A stretch of 64,000 nucleotides of DNA from Haloferax sp046557615 (GCF_046557615.1 NZ_JBKIII010000002.1:248001-312000), one strand, 5' to 3'; shown: positions 44,298 through 53,246, numbered from the stretch's first letter. Numbers and translations are program-made. Notes: a model not told the origin generated them from the letters alone.

Positions 44298-44423
44298 TGT
44301 AATGCTCGTTGATTATATACGGGCGGGAATGAGTTAGTGATTCCCACAGGGCAGAAACCAAAATTGGTTACGTGACTCTCGATTGACGCTGTACCGTCTG
44401 GGAATCGGTGATAACGGGGCTAA

Positions 44424-45494
44424 TTATCCTGGTTGCGGTCCAGAGACGCTGAGGGACACGTTTCCGGTTGCGTCGATGACAAGAGACGCAGGCCCTCGTG
44501 GCGGGCAAGACCACCACGAATTCGATATCTCTGCCCCGTTTTCGAGGCGAGCGGACACTTCGTGGCGTCCGGAGGTCGAAACCGGGACGAACGACTGCAC
44601 CTCGCCCGGTTCGAGGTCGAGCGTCTCTTCGACTGTCTCTTCGCCTCCTTCGGTGTCGATGTCGATTTCGATAGTGATGCGATGCGGTACGTCGTCGCGG
44701 TTGGCGACGGTCAACGTGGAGTTCGCCGGGCCGCACCCGACGTTGCCGCTCCCGACGTCGATGTATTTCGATGGTTCGTCGGGGACGGGCCACTGGGTCT
44801 CGATAGACTGGTCGTCGGTTTCGACAGCAACGCGGTAGATGCCGGTTCGGTACGTGACGGGCACTCCCAATCGGGTTTCGGTGGGGAGTCGATACGACCG
44901 ATTGAGAATCGGATTGTCGTACCAGTCGATAGCGAGTTGAATCGTCGTCTCTGGGCCGGGGTTCTCGATGACCACACCTGCGGGCGCGTACCACCGAGAT
45001 TGCCCGTCACCGACTAGTGGGAGGTCGTCGGAATCACCGCCCATATCGAGCGCACAGCCATCGGTCGGCGAGCAACTCACGCGCTGCCAGAACTCGATGG
45101 CGTCTCTTTCGACGACGACTTCGAACCCATCCATCAAGGGGTCGACCGCCCACGTCGAACTCGTTCGGAGGCCGGTGTCCGTCTCGATGAGGACTTCGAG
45201 GTCGGCTTCCGGCACCGACACCCAACGGTCGCGTCGCTCGCCGGGCAGGAGGTCTGCGTTCTCGAAGAACACGTCGTCGCCGTCGCGGATGCCGACCGAG
45301 GTGACGAACACCGGGTCGGGTGTGGGGTTCCAGAGCGTGAGTTGTTGGCGGATACGTTCTTCTTGTGGCGTCGCAGTCTCCTCCGGCGTGCCGGTTTCGG
45401 GCGTCGGCGTGTCGGTCTCACCGTTCGGTGTTCCACACCCGGCAAGCCCAGTTGTGCCTGCGGCGAGGAGCGTGAGGAGGGCGCGGCGGTTCAT
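44424..45494 (-). CDS. Secreted lipoprotein, halophile-specific
   Basis: A 356-residue protein exported as a lipoprotein. MNRRALLTLLAAGTTGLAGCGT has both a twin-arginine-like RR and a lipobox (GLAGC). A Thr/Pro/Glu linker (TPTPETGTPEETATPQEE) precedes two beta-sandwich domains containing WNPTPDPVFVTSVGI, RRDRWVSVPEADLEVL and later STLTVANRDDVPHRITIEIDID, the last like the dockerin-free beta domains of haloarchaeal copper-handling or S-layer-associated lipoproteins. No active site is seen. The start at 45494 fits the RR position; the longer frame upstream overlaps the raSEA promoter. Function unknown. Confidence 0.8.
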   Translation of the reverse strand: MNRRALLTLLAAGTTGLAGCGTPNGETDTPTPETGTPEETATPQEERIRQQLTLWNPTPDPVFVTSVGIRDGDDVFFENADLLPGERRDRWVSVPEADLEVLIETDTGLRTSSTWAVDPLMDGFEVVVERDAIEFWQRVSCSPTDGCALDMGGDSDDLPLVGDGQSRWYAPAGVVIENPGPETTIQLAIDWYDNPILNRSYRLPTETRLGVPVTYRTGIYRVAVETDDQSIETQWPVPDEPSKYIDVGSGNVGCGPANSTLTVANRDDVPHRITIEIDIDTEGGEETVEETLDLEPGEVQSFVPVSTSGRHEVSARLENGAEISNSWWSCPPRGPASLVIDATGNVSLSVSGPQPG

Positions 45495-45587
45495 ACGTCT
45501 GATAGGAATTGGTCGTATATCAAGGCCCGCGCCCGCTCTCGGGCGCAGACGAAGCGGCTTTACCGTCCCATCCGATAGAAGAGTCCA

Positions 45588-46664
45588 ATGAGTAAGCCGA
45601 GCCCCGAGGTCTACGAACGGGGGCGCGGGATGGACGCACACAACAAAGTGATGCGCGACATCCGTTCCCAGAAGCAGAAGACGTACGACCCGCACGAGCC
45701 GACGCGGGTGTGGATAGACGAGGACAACACGCCCGACGGTGTCTACGACTCGCTCACCATCATTCTCAACACCGGCGGGTGCCGCTGGGCACGCGCTGGC
45801 GGATGTACCATGTGTGGCTACGTCGCCGAGTCCGTCGAAGGCGGCACCGTCGCCCACGAGGCCCTCATGGACCAGATTCAGGTCTGTCTCGACCACGAAG
45901 AAGAGAACCTCGGCGAGGAGGCCGGTCTCATCAAAATCTACACCTCCGGGTCGTTCCTCGACGAGCGCGAAGTCCCCGCCGAGACCCGTGCCGCGATTGC
46001 AGAGACGTTCTCCGACCGCGACCGGATGGTCGTCGAATCGCTCCCAGACTTCGTCACGCGCGAGAAATTAGAGGACTTCACCCAGCACGGACTCGAAACG
46101 GACGTTGCGGTCGGTCTCGAAACCGCCACGGACCGCGTTCGCCACGACTGTGTGAACAAGTACTTCGACTTCGCCGACTTCGAGGACGCGTGCGAAGAGG
46201 CCGCCGCCGCAGGTGCAGGCGTGAAAGCCTACCTCCTGATGAAGCCGCCGTTCCTCTCGGAACCGGAAGCACTCGAAGATATGAAATCGTCAGTTCGGCG
46301 CTGTGCCGCAGTGGACAACTGCCACACCGTCTCGATGAACCCCACGAACGTCCAGCGCTACACGATGGTGGACGAACTCCACTTCAACGGCGGCTACCGC
46401 CCGCCGTGGCTCTGGTCGGTCGCTGACGTCCTCCGTGAGACGGTCGACGAGGATGCAATCGTCGTCTCCGACCCAGTCGGTGGCGGGCAAGACCGAGGTG
46501 CGCACAACTGTGGCGAGTGCGACGAACTCGTGTTCAAGGCAATCAAGGACTTCAACCTCCGACAGGACCCGAGCGTCTTCGACCAGGTGTCCTGCGAGTG
46601 CGAAGCGACGTGGGAGTTCGTCATCGAAGAAGAGACGAGCTACTCAATGCCGCTGGTCCGATAA
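45588..46664 (+). CDS. raSEA: Archaeosine radical SAM protein RaSEA
   Basis: A radical SAM enzyme that, with ArcS, completes conversion of preQ0 (as lysine adduct) to archaeosine in tRNA. The 358-residue product has the unusual cluster motif CRWARAGGCTMC (Cys65, 73, 76; C-x7-C-x2-C), SGSFLDEREVP, and VGLETATDRVRHDCVNKYF, typical of the Elp3-related TIGR01210 group. C-terminal CGEC and CECEA add more cysteines. It is divergent from the lipoprotein gene. With tgtA and arcS in this window, the late steps of archaeosine synthesis are physically close but not in one operon. Confidence 0.93.
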   Translation: MSKPSPEVYERGRGMDAHNKVMRDIRSQKQKTYDPHEPTRVWIDEDNTPDGVYDSLTIILNTGGCRWARAGGCTMCGYVAESVEGGTVAHEALMDQIQVCLDHEEENLGEEAGLIKIYTSGSFLDEREVPAETRAAIAETFSDRDRMVVESLPDFVTREKLEDFTQHGLETDVAVGLETATDRVRHDCVNKYFDFADFEDACEEAAAAGAGVKAYLLMKPPFLSEPEALEDMKSSVRRCAAVDNCHTVSMNPTNVQRYTMVDELHFNGGYRPPWLWSVADVLRETVDEDAIVVSDPVGGGQDRGAHNCGECDELVFKAIKDFNLRQDPSVFDQVSCECEATWEFVIEEETSYSMPLVR

Positions 46665-46836
46665 CCGAACGACAATCTGCAGTTTTTCTCGGTCGTTCTG
46701 GACGTTTTCGGGATTTAGGGTACCACATCCCGTTGTAGCCCGGACCTAACCGCTCGATAGGATATTCGTATCAAAGATAGTGCAATGCATTCTCATGGTT
46801 GGGAGTTCGGTCGTGTTCACCCGGACTGCCCGCATC

Positions 46837-46953
46837 ATGACGACACACACATACAAGACCGTCTACTACGCAGATGGATGGTTCGAAATCCGCGAAGAGG
46901 AAAACGCCGAAGCATGGATTGCGACGGATGCACCTCACGCGCTCGTTCCATAG
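46837..46953 (+). CDS. Small haloarchaeal protein (DUF7331-like)
   Basis: A 38-residue protein: MTTHTYKTVYYADGW, then EIREEENAEAWIATDAPH. The pattern (aromatic TVYYADG, EEENAEAWIATDAP) resembles the short DUF7331 proteins found across haloarchaea; I recognise it by eye only. Codon bias is good (GCG, GAG, CTC preferred). ATG at 46795 in the same frame would add 14 residues; 46837 gives the usual short form. It is the only probable gene between raSEA and the multicopper oxidase. Function unknown. Confidence 0.55.
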   Translation: MTTHTYKTVYYADGWFEIREEENAEAWIATDAPHALVP

Positions 46954-47236
46954 TACGCAGTATGCGGGTCAGAAACTGACGCCTCCACATCCAAGTCAAA
47001 CCCTATCGCTCATCGTGTACGCTGCACATTCGCCCCTCGACCCTGTACTGTGCTGCACCCCGCGGGCGGTCTTGCTCCACCACCTCGTGTGTGATTTTTT
47101 GTACTCTGTTGAAATCCTCAGTCGCTGATAGTTTGTTGAGACTGTGCTGAATAGAGCGCGCGTATCTTGCATGCACCTCCGTTTAGAATTGGATTGGCTA
47201 CGAGGAAGATCTTGAGCCAGTTTCAACAGATGGTGT
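46954..47236. other. Spacer with inverted repeats, no convincing gene
   Basis: In 283 nt no frame has good codon bias. The segment holds several TGTTGA/TCAACA motifs: CTCTGTTGAAATCC at 47104-47117, TGTTGAGACTG near 47131, and its near-inverse CAGTTTCAACA near 47219, adjacent to the multicopper oxidase stop. It has the look of decayed transposon or MITE ends but no transposase is present. Confidence 0.4.
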
Positions 47237-49081
47237 CTACTCCGATGACACCACCTCGTAGGGGAGCATCATCTCCTGGTCTTCGTGTTCGAGGATGTGG
47301 CAGTGCCAGGGGTAGATGCCGGTGTAGCCGGTGAAGTCGGGCTTGATGCGGACCACCTCCTGCGGGTTGACCAGCACTGTATCTTTGTGGAAACGCTTGT
47401 TTGGATTCGGCAGCGTGGGCGCTCCAGAGAGCGTCACGTAGTCCGTGATGTCCGGCCTCGTGGTAGTCTCGCTGTCGATGAAGTCCTGGGCAGCATCCTG
47501 GTACCCGGCTTCGTCATCCCAGGTGAAGCTCTCCCTCTCAAGCACTTCGAAGTCGACGAGGTGCAGGTGGATCGGGTGAGAATCACCCGTGGTGTTGTAC
47601 AGCTCCCAGACTTCGGAGGTGCCGAGCGTCGGGTTCACGATTGCGTCGTCATCCTCCCAGAACGCGAGGTCGAGGAAGTGGCTGTCCAGTTCGTCTCCTT
47701 CGATGTCGCCAGTTTCGACCGTGAACACCGCGCTGTCGAGCGTAAACGTCCGGGTGATTCCGGACGAAGTGGTCTTCGGCACCTCGTACTTGTTGGTAAT
47801 TCGGTCGAGGAACCGCTGTGGCGGGATGGTCTCGTCCGGTTCAGTCACCGTATCCGTGACCCGGACCTGGAGCATCTCACCCATCGATTCGATGTCCGGA
47901 CCGCTGTTCTCTCCGGCGTACGGGAACTCGGCATTGTTTTTGACCGTAAACGTCGTCCCCTCGTAGCCGCTGAAGTCGACGACCACGTCCGCCCGCTCGG
48001 CCCCAGAGAGAAGCATCGAGTCGATTGGCCCCTCTGGGCCGACCGTGCCGCCAGGGCCCACGGAGACCACTTCGTCGAGGAAGCCTAGGTCCACGCCGAT
48101 CTGCTGCATCAACGGAACGTCGCTATACGAGTCTGTGTCCTCGTTGTAGAACCGCATGTTGAACGACCGGTTGTTCGACCCGTTCAGGAACCGGAACCGG
48201 TAGGACCTGGGTTCGACTTCGAGGTACGGGTACGCCTTCCCGTTGACGACCGGGATGTCGCCGGCGAACTCCGCTTCGTAGTCATCCTCGTCGCCCGGTG
48301 GGTAGAACAGGCCACCGTTCGATTCGAACGTCCGGTCCTGAAAGAGGATCGGGATCTCGTACTGCTCGCTCGGGAGGGCGTTCTCCATCGGGTCCCGGAG
48401 CAGGTAGAAGCCCGCCAGACCGGCGTACACGTTCAGGCGCGTGATGCCGAGCGCGTGGTCGTGGTACCACAGCGTCCCCGGTTTCTGGTCGTTTGGGTAC
48501 TCCTTGGGGTTCTTGTACGGAACTTCGCTGTTCGGGACGCTTGTGATGTCCCCGGCGGTCTGGCCACCCGACGAGACCCACGCTTCAGGGTACCCGTCGT
48601 CCTCCGGGGCGACTACCCCGCCGTGGAGGTGGGTAACCGTCCGGACGGCGGGTGCGCCCTGGCCCGCGCCGTGGACCCGTTCGTCGACGCTCAACAGGTG
48701 GTCCGAGGGAAGGTTGTTGATGTATTCGACTTCGACGGAACGTCCGGGCCGTGCCTCGATGGTCGCTGCGGGATACGTCCCTTCGTACCCCCAGAGTGTC
48801 GTGTCCTTCCCCAGCGAACTGGGAAGCACTGTCTGCGTAAACTCGGTCAGTTCGATTTCGTAACGGTCGGTCCGACCCTTCCTGCTGGCTGGCGTCAATA
48901 CTCCCGGCCGCGGGAGCGGATCTTCCCATTTGTGGTCTCCAAGCGCCAGCGGCGTGTTGCCAGTAACGGCTGCAACTTGTCCCGTGGTCCAGGGCGATGC
49001 TGCAGCGAGGCTGGCAGCCCCAGCTGCTTTGAGAACGGTCCGTCGATCAAGGTAGCGTGATTGCTTTCGTTCGTCACTCAT
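47237..49081 (-). CDS. Multicopper oxidase (CotA/bilirubin-oxidase-like), Tat-exported
   Basis: A 614-residue extracellular copper oxidase. A Tat-type signal RRTVLKAAGAASLAAAS starts near residue 13. The copper motifs are all present: THLHGG and WYHDHALG (HxH pairs), HPIHLHLVDF (HxxHxH) and HCHILEHEDQEMM (HCHxxxHxxxxM, T1 copper with axial Met). The size and the YEGTYPAATIEARPG start place it in the CotA-like three-domain group rather than small laccases. Roles could include oxidation of phenolics, Mn or Cu(I), or stress. The ATG at 49081 (MSDERKQSRY) is preferred to 49153. Confidence 0.92.
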   Translation of the reverse strand: MSDERKQSRYLDRRTVLKAAGAASLAAASPWTTGQVAAVTGNTPLALGDHKWEDPLPRPGVLTPASRKGRTDRYEIELTEFTQTVLPSSLGKDTTLWGYEGTYPAATIEARPGRSVEVEYINNLPSDHLLSVDERVHGAGQGAPAVRTVTHLHGGVVAPEDDGYPEAWVSSGGQTAGDITSVPNSEVPYKNPKEYPNDQKPGTLWYHDHALGITRLNVYAGLAGFYLLRDPMENALPSEQYEIPILFQDRTFESNGGLFYPPGDEDDYEAEFAGDIPVVNGKAYPYLEVEPRSYRFRFLNGSNNRSFNMRFYNEDTDSYSDVPLMQQIGVDLGFLDEVVSVGPGGTVGPEGPIDSMLLSGAERADVVVDFSGYEGTTFTVKNNAEFPYAGENSGPDIESMGEMLQVRVTDTVTEPDETIPPQRFLDRITNKYEVPKTTSSGITRTFTLDSAVFTVETGDIEGDELDSHFLDLAFWEDDDAIVNPTLGTSEVWELYNTTGDSHPIHLHLVDFEVLERESFTWDDEAGYQDAAQDFIDSETTTRPDITDYVTLSGAPTLPNPNKRFHKDTVLVNPQEVVRIKPDFTGYTGIYPWHCHILEHEDQEMMLPYEVVSSE

Positions 49082-49462
49082 AGTTGTGGACAGTTTCCTG
49101 TCACTCCGAAAATGTCGATTAAAACGACATATGTTGTAACAGGATACTAACAACTAACGGAAGTTCTGACTATTGTAATGGTATTTTTAACCTAAATGAC
49201 GAGGCGAGTAACACCCGTTTAGAATTAAAAAATTCACACCCGAATCTCATCCACGCGTATTTCAAATGTCGAGTACTTATTGCAGACCCCTCATCTGCGT
49301 GCTGCATCCACCCTCTATCTGCGTCACGTGGTTTCTGTCAAATTTTAAGGGATTCAACAGAGCCATTTTTTGCTAATTGACTACCGTGGCTCACCCGCGA
49401 GAGAGAAAGCATTTATTCGACACATCAGTTCGTTCTACTGAGCAGTTCGCTTCGCTGTCGTC
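49082..49462. promoter_or_regulatory. Non-coding divergent promoter region, AT-rich
   Basis: These 381 nt lie between the divergent multicopper oxidase and HTTM genes and show no gene-like frame. The sequence is AT-rich from about 49130 to 49370 and includes GGATTCAACAGAG at 49350-49362, an inverted near-match to CTCTGTTGAAATCC at 47104-47117 on the other side of the oxidase gene. Promoters for both neighbours must be here; none can be pinpointed. Confidence 0.4.
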
Positions 49463-50935
49463 ATGATTCGCCTCCCCGTTGACCTCCCCCGTGTTCGACG
49501 CGCACTCGCGAGCCGTGCCGCCATCGACGCCCGCGCCCTCGCCGCGTTTCGAATCGCGCTCGGTTTCGTCATCCTCTTCGACCTCCTCCTTCGCGCGCGC
49601 AACCTCTCCACGTTCTACACCGACGCCGGCGTCTTCCCCCGTTCTGCCGCCTTCGAAGTCACGCCGTCGATTGGACCGCTCTCGCTCCACGCGCTCTCGG
49701 GCGCGCTGTGGTTTCAGGCCCTCTTATTCGTCGTCGCGGGCGCGTTCGCCGTCGCCCTGATTGCGGGCTATCGAACCAAATTCGTCACCCTCGTCTCGCT
49801 CGTCCTCCTGCTCTCGCTCCACGTTCGCAACCTCCTCGTGCTCAACAGCGGCGACCTGTTGCTCGAACGGCTCCTCTTTTGGGGGCTGTTTCTCCCGCTC
49901 GGACGCCGGTGGTCGCTCGATGCTCGTCGCCGTGCGACGACTCCCGACTCATCCGGAGTGGTCGCCAGCGTCGCGTCGGCGGGCTTGCTGCTGCAAGTCG
50001 TCTTCGTCTACACCGTAACGGGGTTGTTCAAACTCCAACACTCCGGCTGGATTCGTGGCGAAGAGGTTCGTATCATCCTCCACCTCGACACGTACACGAC
50101 GCCACTTGGCCGCGCCGTGGGGTCGCTTCCAGTCCTCTCGGAACTCGCAACGTGGGCGTGGCTGGGATTGTTGGTCGGGTCGGGATTGCTCGTTTTCCTT
50201 ACTGGCCGTCACCGAACCGCACTCGCGGCGGCCTTCGGTAGCATCCACGTCGGCATGCTCGTGATGATGACCGTCGGCATGTTCCCACCAATCAGTCTCA
50301 CCGCGCTCGTCCCGTTCGTTCACTCGGGCGTGTGGGACCGAATCGAGCAGTCGGTCGTCGATAGTGGGCTCCTGAATTTCTTCCCCCGCCAATCTGGAAC
50401 CGATGGCGACGTGGTTTCGGATGGCGGGAGTACCACGAATCGACTCCTCACAACCGGTCGTCGCGTGCTGCGCGTCGCCCTCGTCTGTTGCTTGGTGGTC
50501 ATGGCGCTCTGGAACGGGATGACCCTCGGCTACGTTCCCGCTCCCGAACCGGTCGCAGACTCCGCGGCATCGACGGACTACACGTGGCCGATGTTCGCCT
50601 CACCGCCGACGTTCGATACGCGCTATGCGGTCATCGGCGAGACGACCGCGGGCGAGGAGGTGGTCGCCTTCCCGAAGGACGCACAGTCGGTCAGCGAGAC
50701 GCTCGAACACGGTGCTGCCTACGAGACGGCACGCTGGCGAAAGTACCTCACCAACATGCGAATGATGCGCGTCCCGGTAGTCATCGAGAGCTTCTCACAG
50801 CACGTCTGCGACCACTGGGCCGAGACCCACGACACCGAGTTGGAGCACGTCACGCTGACGCTCAGAAAGTTCGACCGTGCCGGAGCGAACGCGGGCGGGT
50901 CGCGGACGGAGACGCTCGCGACCTACCAGTGCTGA
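49463..50935 (+). CDS. HTTM domain membrane protein (vitamin K carboxylase-like)
   Basis: A 490-residue multi-pass protein of the HTTM family. DARALAAFRIALGFVILFDLLLRARNLSTFYTD and LHVRNLLVLNSGDLLLERLLFWGLFLPL are the characteristic N-terminal blocks; helices continue to about residue 300, then an extracytoplasmic C-terminal domain. Family members resemble the membrane part of vitamin K-dependent gamma-glutamyl carboxylase, but haloarchaeal relatives have no demonstrated activity. The stop at 50935 directly precedes the purQ stop at 50936 (convergent, no gap). Confidence 0.85.
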   Translation: MIRLPVDLPRVRRALASRAAIDARALAAFRIALGFVILFDLLLRARNLSTFYTDAGVFPRSAAFEVTPSIGPLSLHALSGALWFQALLFVVAGAFAVALIAGYRTKFVTLVSLVLLLSLHVRNLLVLNSGDLLLERLLFWGLFLPLGRRWSLDARRRATTPDSSGVVASVASAGLLLQVVFVYTVTGLFKLQHSGWIRGEEVRIILHLDTYTTPLGRAVGSLPVLSELATWAWLGLLVGSGLLVFLTGRHRTALAAAFGSIHVGMLVMMTVGMFPPISLTALVPFVHSGVWDRIEQSVVDSGLLNFFPRQSGTDGDVVSDGGSTTNRLLTTGRRVLRVALVCCLVVMALWNGMTLGYVPAPEPVADSAASTDYTWPMFASPPTFDTRYAVIGETTAGEEVVAFPKDAQSVSETLEHGAAYETARWRKYLTNMRMMRVPVVIESFSQHVCDHWAETHDTELEHVTLTLRKFDRAGANAGGSRTETLATYQC

Positions 50936-51610
50936 TTAATTGCCGAAGCCCTGGAGGACGCCGCGGCCGTCGGTGTTGCCCAGCGTCGGAAGCGACGCGC
51001 GCTCGGGGTGCGGCATCAACACGGCGATAGATTCGTTGTCGCCGAGGATGCCTGCGACGTTGCCGCGTGAGCCGTTGGGGTTGGCCTCGTCGGTGACGTT
51101 GCCGTCTGCATCACAGTAGCGGAAGAGAATCCGGTTCTCGTTTTCGAGTGCTTCGTAGCCCTCGTCGTCGATTTCGAATCGACCTTCGCCGTGGGCGATA
51201 GGGAGTTCGATGACCTCGCCTTCCTCGTAGGCGCTGGTCCACGGGGTATCGGCGTTCTCGACGCGGAGGTAGACGCGTTCACACTGGAAGCGGGCGCTGG
51301 CGTTCGTCGTGAAGACGCCGGGTGTGAGACCCGACTCACAGCCAACCTGCGCGCCGTTACAGACACCGAGGACTGGAATTCCGTCCTCGATTGCGTCGCG
51401 GACGGCGTTCATCACAGGGGAGCGTGCGGCCATCGCGCCACCGCGGAGGTAGTCACCGTAGGAGAACCCACCGGGGAGCATGATGCCCGTCGTGTTCTCG
51501 GGGAGCGAATCTTCGTGCCAGACGCGTTCGGCCTCGAAACCGAGGTCCGAGAGAGCGCGAACCGCGTCACGGTCACAGTTCGACCCACCGAACTGGATGA
51601 CAGCAATCAT
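50936..51610 (-). CDS. purQ: Phosphoribosylformylglycinamidine synthase subunit PurQ
   Basis: Glutaminase subunit of FGAM synthase, which supplies ammonia to PurL in purine synthesis. The 224-residue protein shows the triad environment: LGVCNGAQVG (nucleophile Cys), and MPHPERA near the C-terminus with His-x-Glu; LPGGFSYGDYLRGGA is the typical class I amidotransferase segment. Its start (ATG 51610) lies one base from the purS stop, so purS-purQ form an operon. PurL is not in the window. Confidence 0.95.
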   Translation of the reverse strand: MIAVIQFGGSNCDRDAVRALSDLGFEAERVWHEDSLPENTTGIMLPGGFSYGDYLRGGAMAARSPVMNAVRDAIEDGIPVLGVCNGAQVGCESGLTPGVFTTNASARFQCERVYLRVENADTPWTSAYEEGEVIELPIAHGEGRFEIDDEGYEALENENRILFRYCDADGNVTDEANPNGSRGNVAGILGDNESIAVLMPHPERASLPTLGNTDGRGVLQGFGN

Positions 51611-51611
51611 C

Positions 51612-51863
51612 TCAGGCCTCGGTGACGACGACGTCGTAGTCGTGGATAGTCGGATTCGCCAGAAGACGGTCTGCCATCTCGGTGGCGCGTTCTTCGGCGT
51701 CCTCGGCGCTCTCGGCTTCGAGGTCAACTTCGTACTGCTCGGTAAAGCGCAAGGCTTCGAGTTCGTAGCCGAGTCGCTCCAGTGCGCGCTTTGTCGTCTC
51801 CGCCTCCGGGTCCAGCACGCCGTGCTTGAGTCGCACCGTCACCGTCGCGGTGTAGGTCGTCAT
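51612..51863 (-). CDS. purS: FGAM synthase subunit PurS
   Basis: The small subunit that bridges PurL and PurQ. The 83-residue protein starts MTTYTATVTVRLKHGVLDPEAETTKRAL, the PurS signature VxxKxGVLDPxGxxxxxAL, and ends with the LLANPTIHDYDVVV strand. ATG at 51863 is chosen over the longer frame at 51890 because it gives the normal N-terminus. It precedes purQ by one base. Confidence 0.95.
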   Translation of the reverse strand: MTTYTATVTVRLKHGVLDPEAETTKRALERLGYELEALRFTEQYEVDLEAESAEDAEERATEMADRLLANPTIHDYDVVVTEA

Positions 51864-51935
51864 CAGATGCTGATGCGTAGTGATGTGCAAAAACGGTTTT
51901 GGGTTCAGTTAGTTATACACAGATGTGTATATTGA

Positions 51936-52865
51936 TTACTGGCGCTCGATATCGAGGACGCTGAGGGCGTCGTCGACGGAGAGCCGCAGGGTCTCGTCGC
52001 CAGCGGCGAACTCCACGCGGGCACGCAGTGGGTCTTCAGATTCGAGTTCGACCGTGGGTTTGCTTTGCCACGGACCTCCCCAGAGGTGCGGTCGCGTGAG
52101 GTCCACGTCGTGGTCGTAGTAGAACGAAACCACCGCCGGGTGGTCGATGAAGGCCAGATGAACGCTCGAAATGTGTTCGTCGTGGCATCGCTCGCAGGTG
52201 TAGGCCGCGGTGGGGCCCTTGCAGTCGTGCATCAACAACTCGCTCGTGTCGGTCACGAGGCGCGGTTCGATGCGCCCGTGGCACCGCGAACAGAAACCGA
52301 GTCGCGCCTGTGAGAACACCGACCGGGTGTACAAGTCAGCCACGTCCGCTAAGTCGGCGTCGTCGTATCCTTCGAACACGCCCGGTGGGATGCCCGCACT
52401 CGTGTACTGTTGGTCGCAGTCGACACAGGCGATAGCGACCGTCTCGTTGGCGTAGGTCGCTTCGACGGTTCCACCGCAGACTGCACAGGGCGCGCTGACC
52501 GGAACTGGGCCGATGTCCTCGCCGCGGGTGTACGACCCGGCGAGAATCGCACCGACGACCATCCACCCGGCGAGTCGCAGCTCGTAGCCCCCCTCCGTCT
52601 TCTTCACGAAGAGGTTGGTGAGCTTCCCGAGGTGGTAGTTGAACCGGCCGCTGTCGGCGATGCCAACACGCCCGCGCAGTTGTGAGAACGTCAGTTTCTC
52701 GTGCGGCGAGTCGGCAAGCACACGAAGAATCGACAACCGCGTCTCGTCGGCCAAGAGCGAAAATGCGGCCTCCGTCTCTGCGTCGATTATCTCCGGTATC
52801 TCGCGGGCAGGCATAGATTCTGACACGTCAGAGTCTGACTTAACGGGTTTGTGGGCGTGACTCAT
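51936..52865 (-). CDS. wHTH regulator with zinc-ribbon-like C-terminal domain
   Basis: A 309-residue transcription factor. The N-terminal winged helix is FSLLADETRLSILRVLADSPHEKLTFSQLRGRVG with SGRFNYHLGKL, the ArsR/HTH_20 type of haloarchaea. The C-terminal half has several CxxC pairs (APCAVCGGTVEA, IACVDCDQQY, FCSRCHG, YTCERCHDEH), suggesting one or two zinc ribbons that may sense metal or redox state (DUF7351-like). ATG 52865 overlaps the stop of the preceding membrane-protein gene (ATGA). An internal start at residue 18 (MPAREIPEII) is possible. Confidence 0.85.
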   Translation of the reverse strand: MSHAHKPVKSDSDVSESMPAREIPEIIDAETEAAFSLLADETRLSILRVLADSPHEKLTFSQLRGRVGIADSGRFNYHLGKLTNLFVKKTEGGYELRLAGWMVVGAILAGSYTRGEDIGPVPVSAPCAVCGGTVEATYANETVAIACVDCDQQYTSAGIPPGVFEGYDDADLADVADLYTRSVFSQARLGFCSRCHGRIEPRLVTDTSELLMHDCKGPTAAYTCERCHDEHISSVHLAFIDHPAVVSFYYDHDVDLTRPHLWGGPWQSKPTVELESEDPLRARVEFAAGDETLRLSVDDALSVLDIERQ

Positions 52866-53104
52866 CTTTCGGCCACTATCGAGACCGCGGTGACGACTGC
52901 GAACGGTGTGGCGAGCGCCAATCCGAAACCGAGGAGCCACCACCCGACGAGAAGCAGCACGGCGATGATGGGTGCGAGCACGGCACCGATGCTCGGCAGA
53001 AGCATCGCCAGCACGACGAGGCCGACGAGTGGGGCGACGAACGGTCGAATCGGCGTGAGGCGGTTTAGGTGTCGGAGTGGTCGTCTGGCGTTCGCAGTCA
53101 TCAC
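52862..53104 (-). CDS. Small membrane protein coupled to wHTH regulator
   Basis: An 80-residue protein with two or three helices (FVAPLVGLVVLAMLLPSIGAVLAPIIAVLLLVGWWLLGFGLALATPFAVV). Its TGA overlaps the ATG of the wHTH gene by 4 nt (ATGA), so it is translated just before the regulator. Such pairs suggest membrane-linked sensing, but there is no direct evidence. Two neighbouring ATGs, 53104 and 53101, are possible starts. Confidence 0.72.
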   Translation of the reverse strand: MMTANARRPLRHLNRLTPIRPFVAPLVGLVVLAMLLPSIGAVLAPIIAVLLLVGWWLLGFGLALATPFAVVTAVSIVAER

Positions 53105-53218
53105 TCGTTCTCACGACAGCAATCGACATAAGCGAAAGCAGAATGACATTTATGTACGAACGCGTACAGAAGCGTCGTTCAGTTAGCGAGTCGAACTGAT
53201 TGCGGAGAGCGACAGGCG

Positions 53219-53224
53219 TTTACC
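53219..53224 (+). promoter_or_regulatory. TATA-like box before purU leader ORF
   Basis: TTTACC lies 23-28 nt upstream of the ATG at 53247, the position expected for a leaderless transcript beginning at that ATG rather than at the purU start. Confidence 0.4.
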
Positions 53225-53246
53225 ACTCGCCCACGCAAGGAGTGTT

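Noticed and set aside
46996..47226. Minus-strand 76-codon frame upstream of the multicopper oxidase stop
   Set aside because: Poor codon bias and low-complexity character; it overlaps inverted-repeat motifs and looks like decayed sequence.
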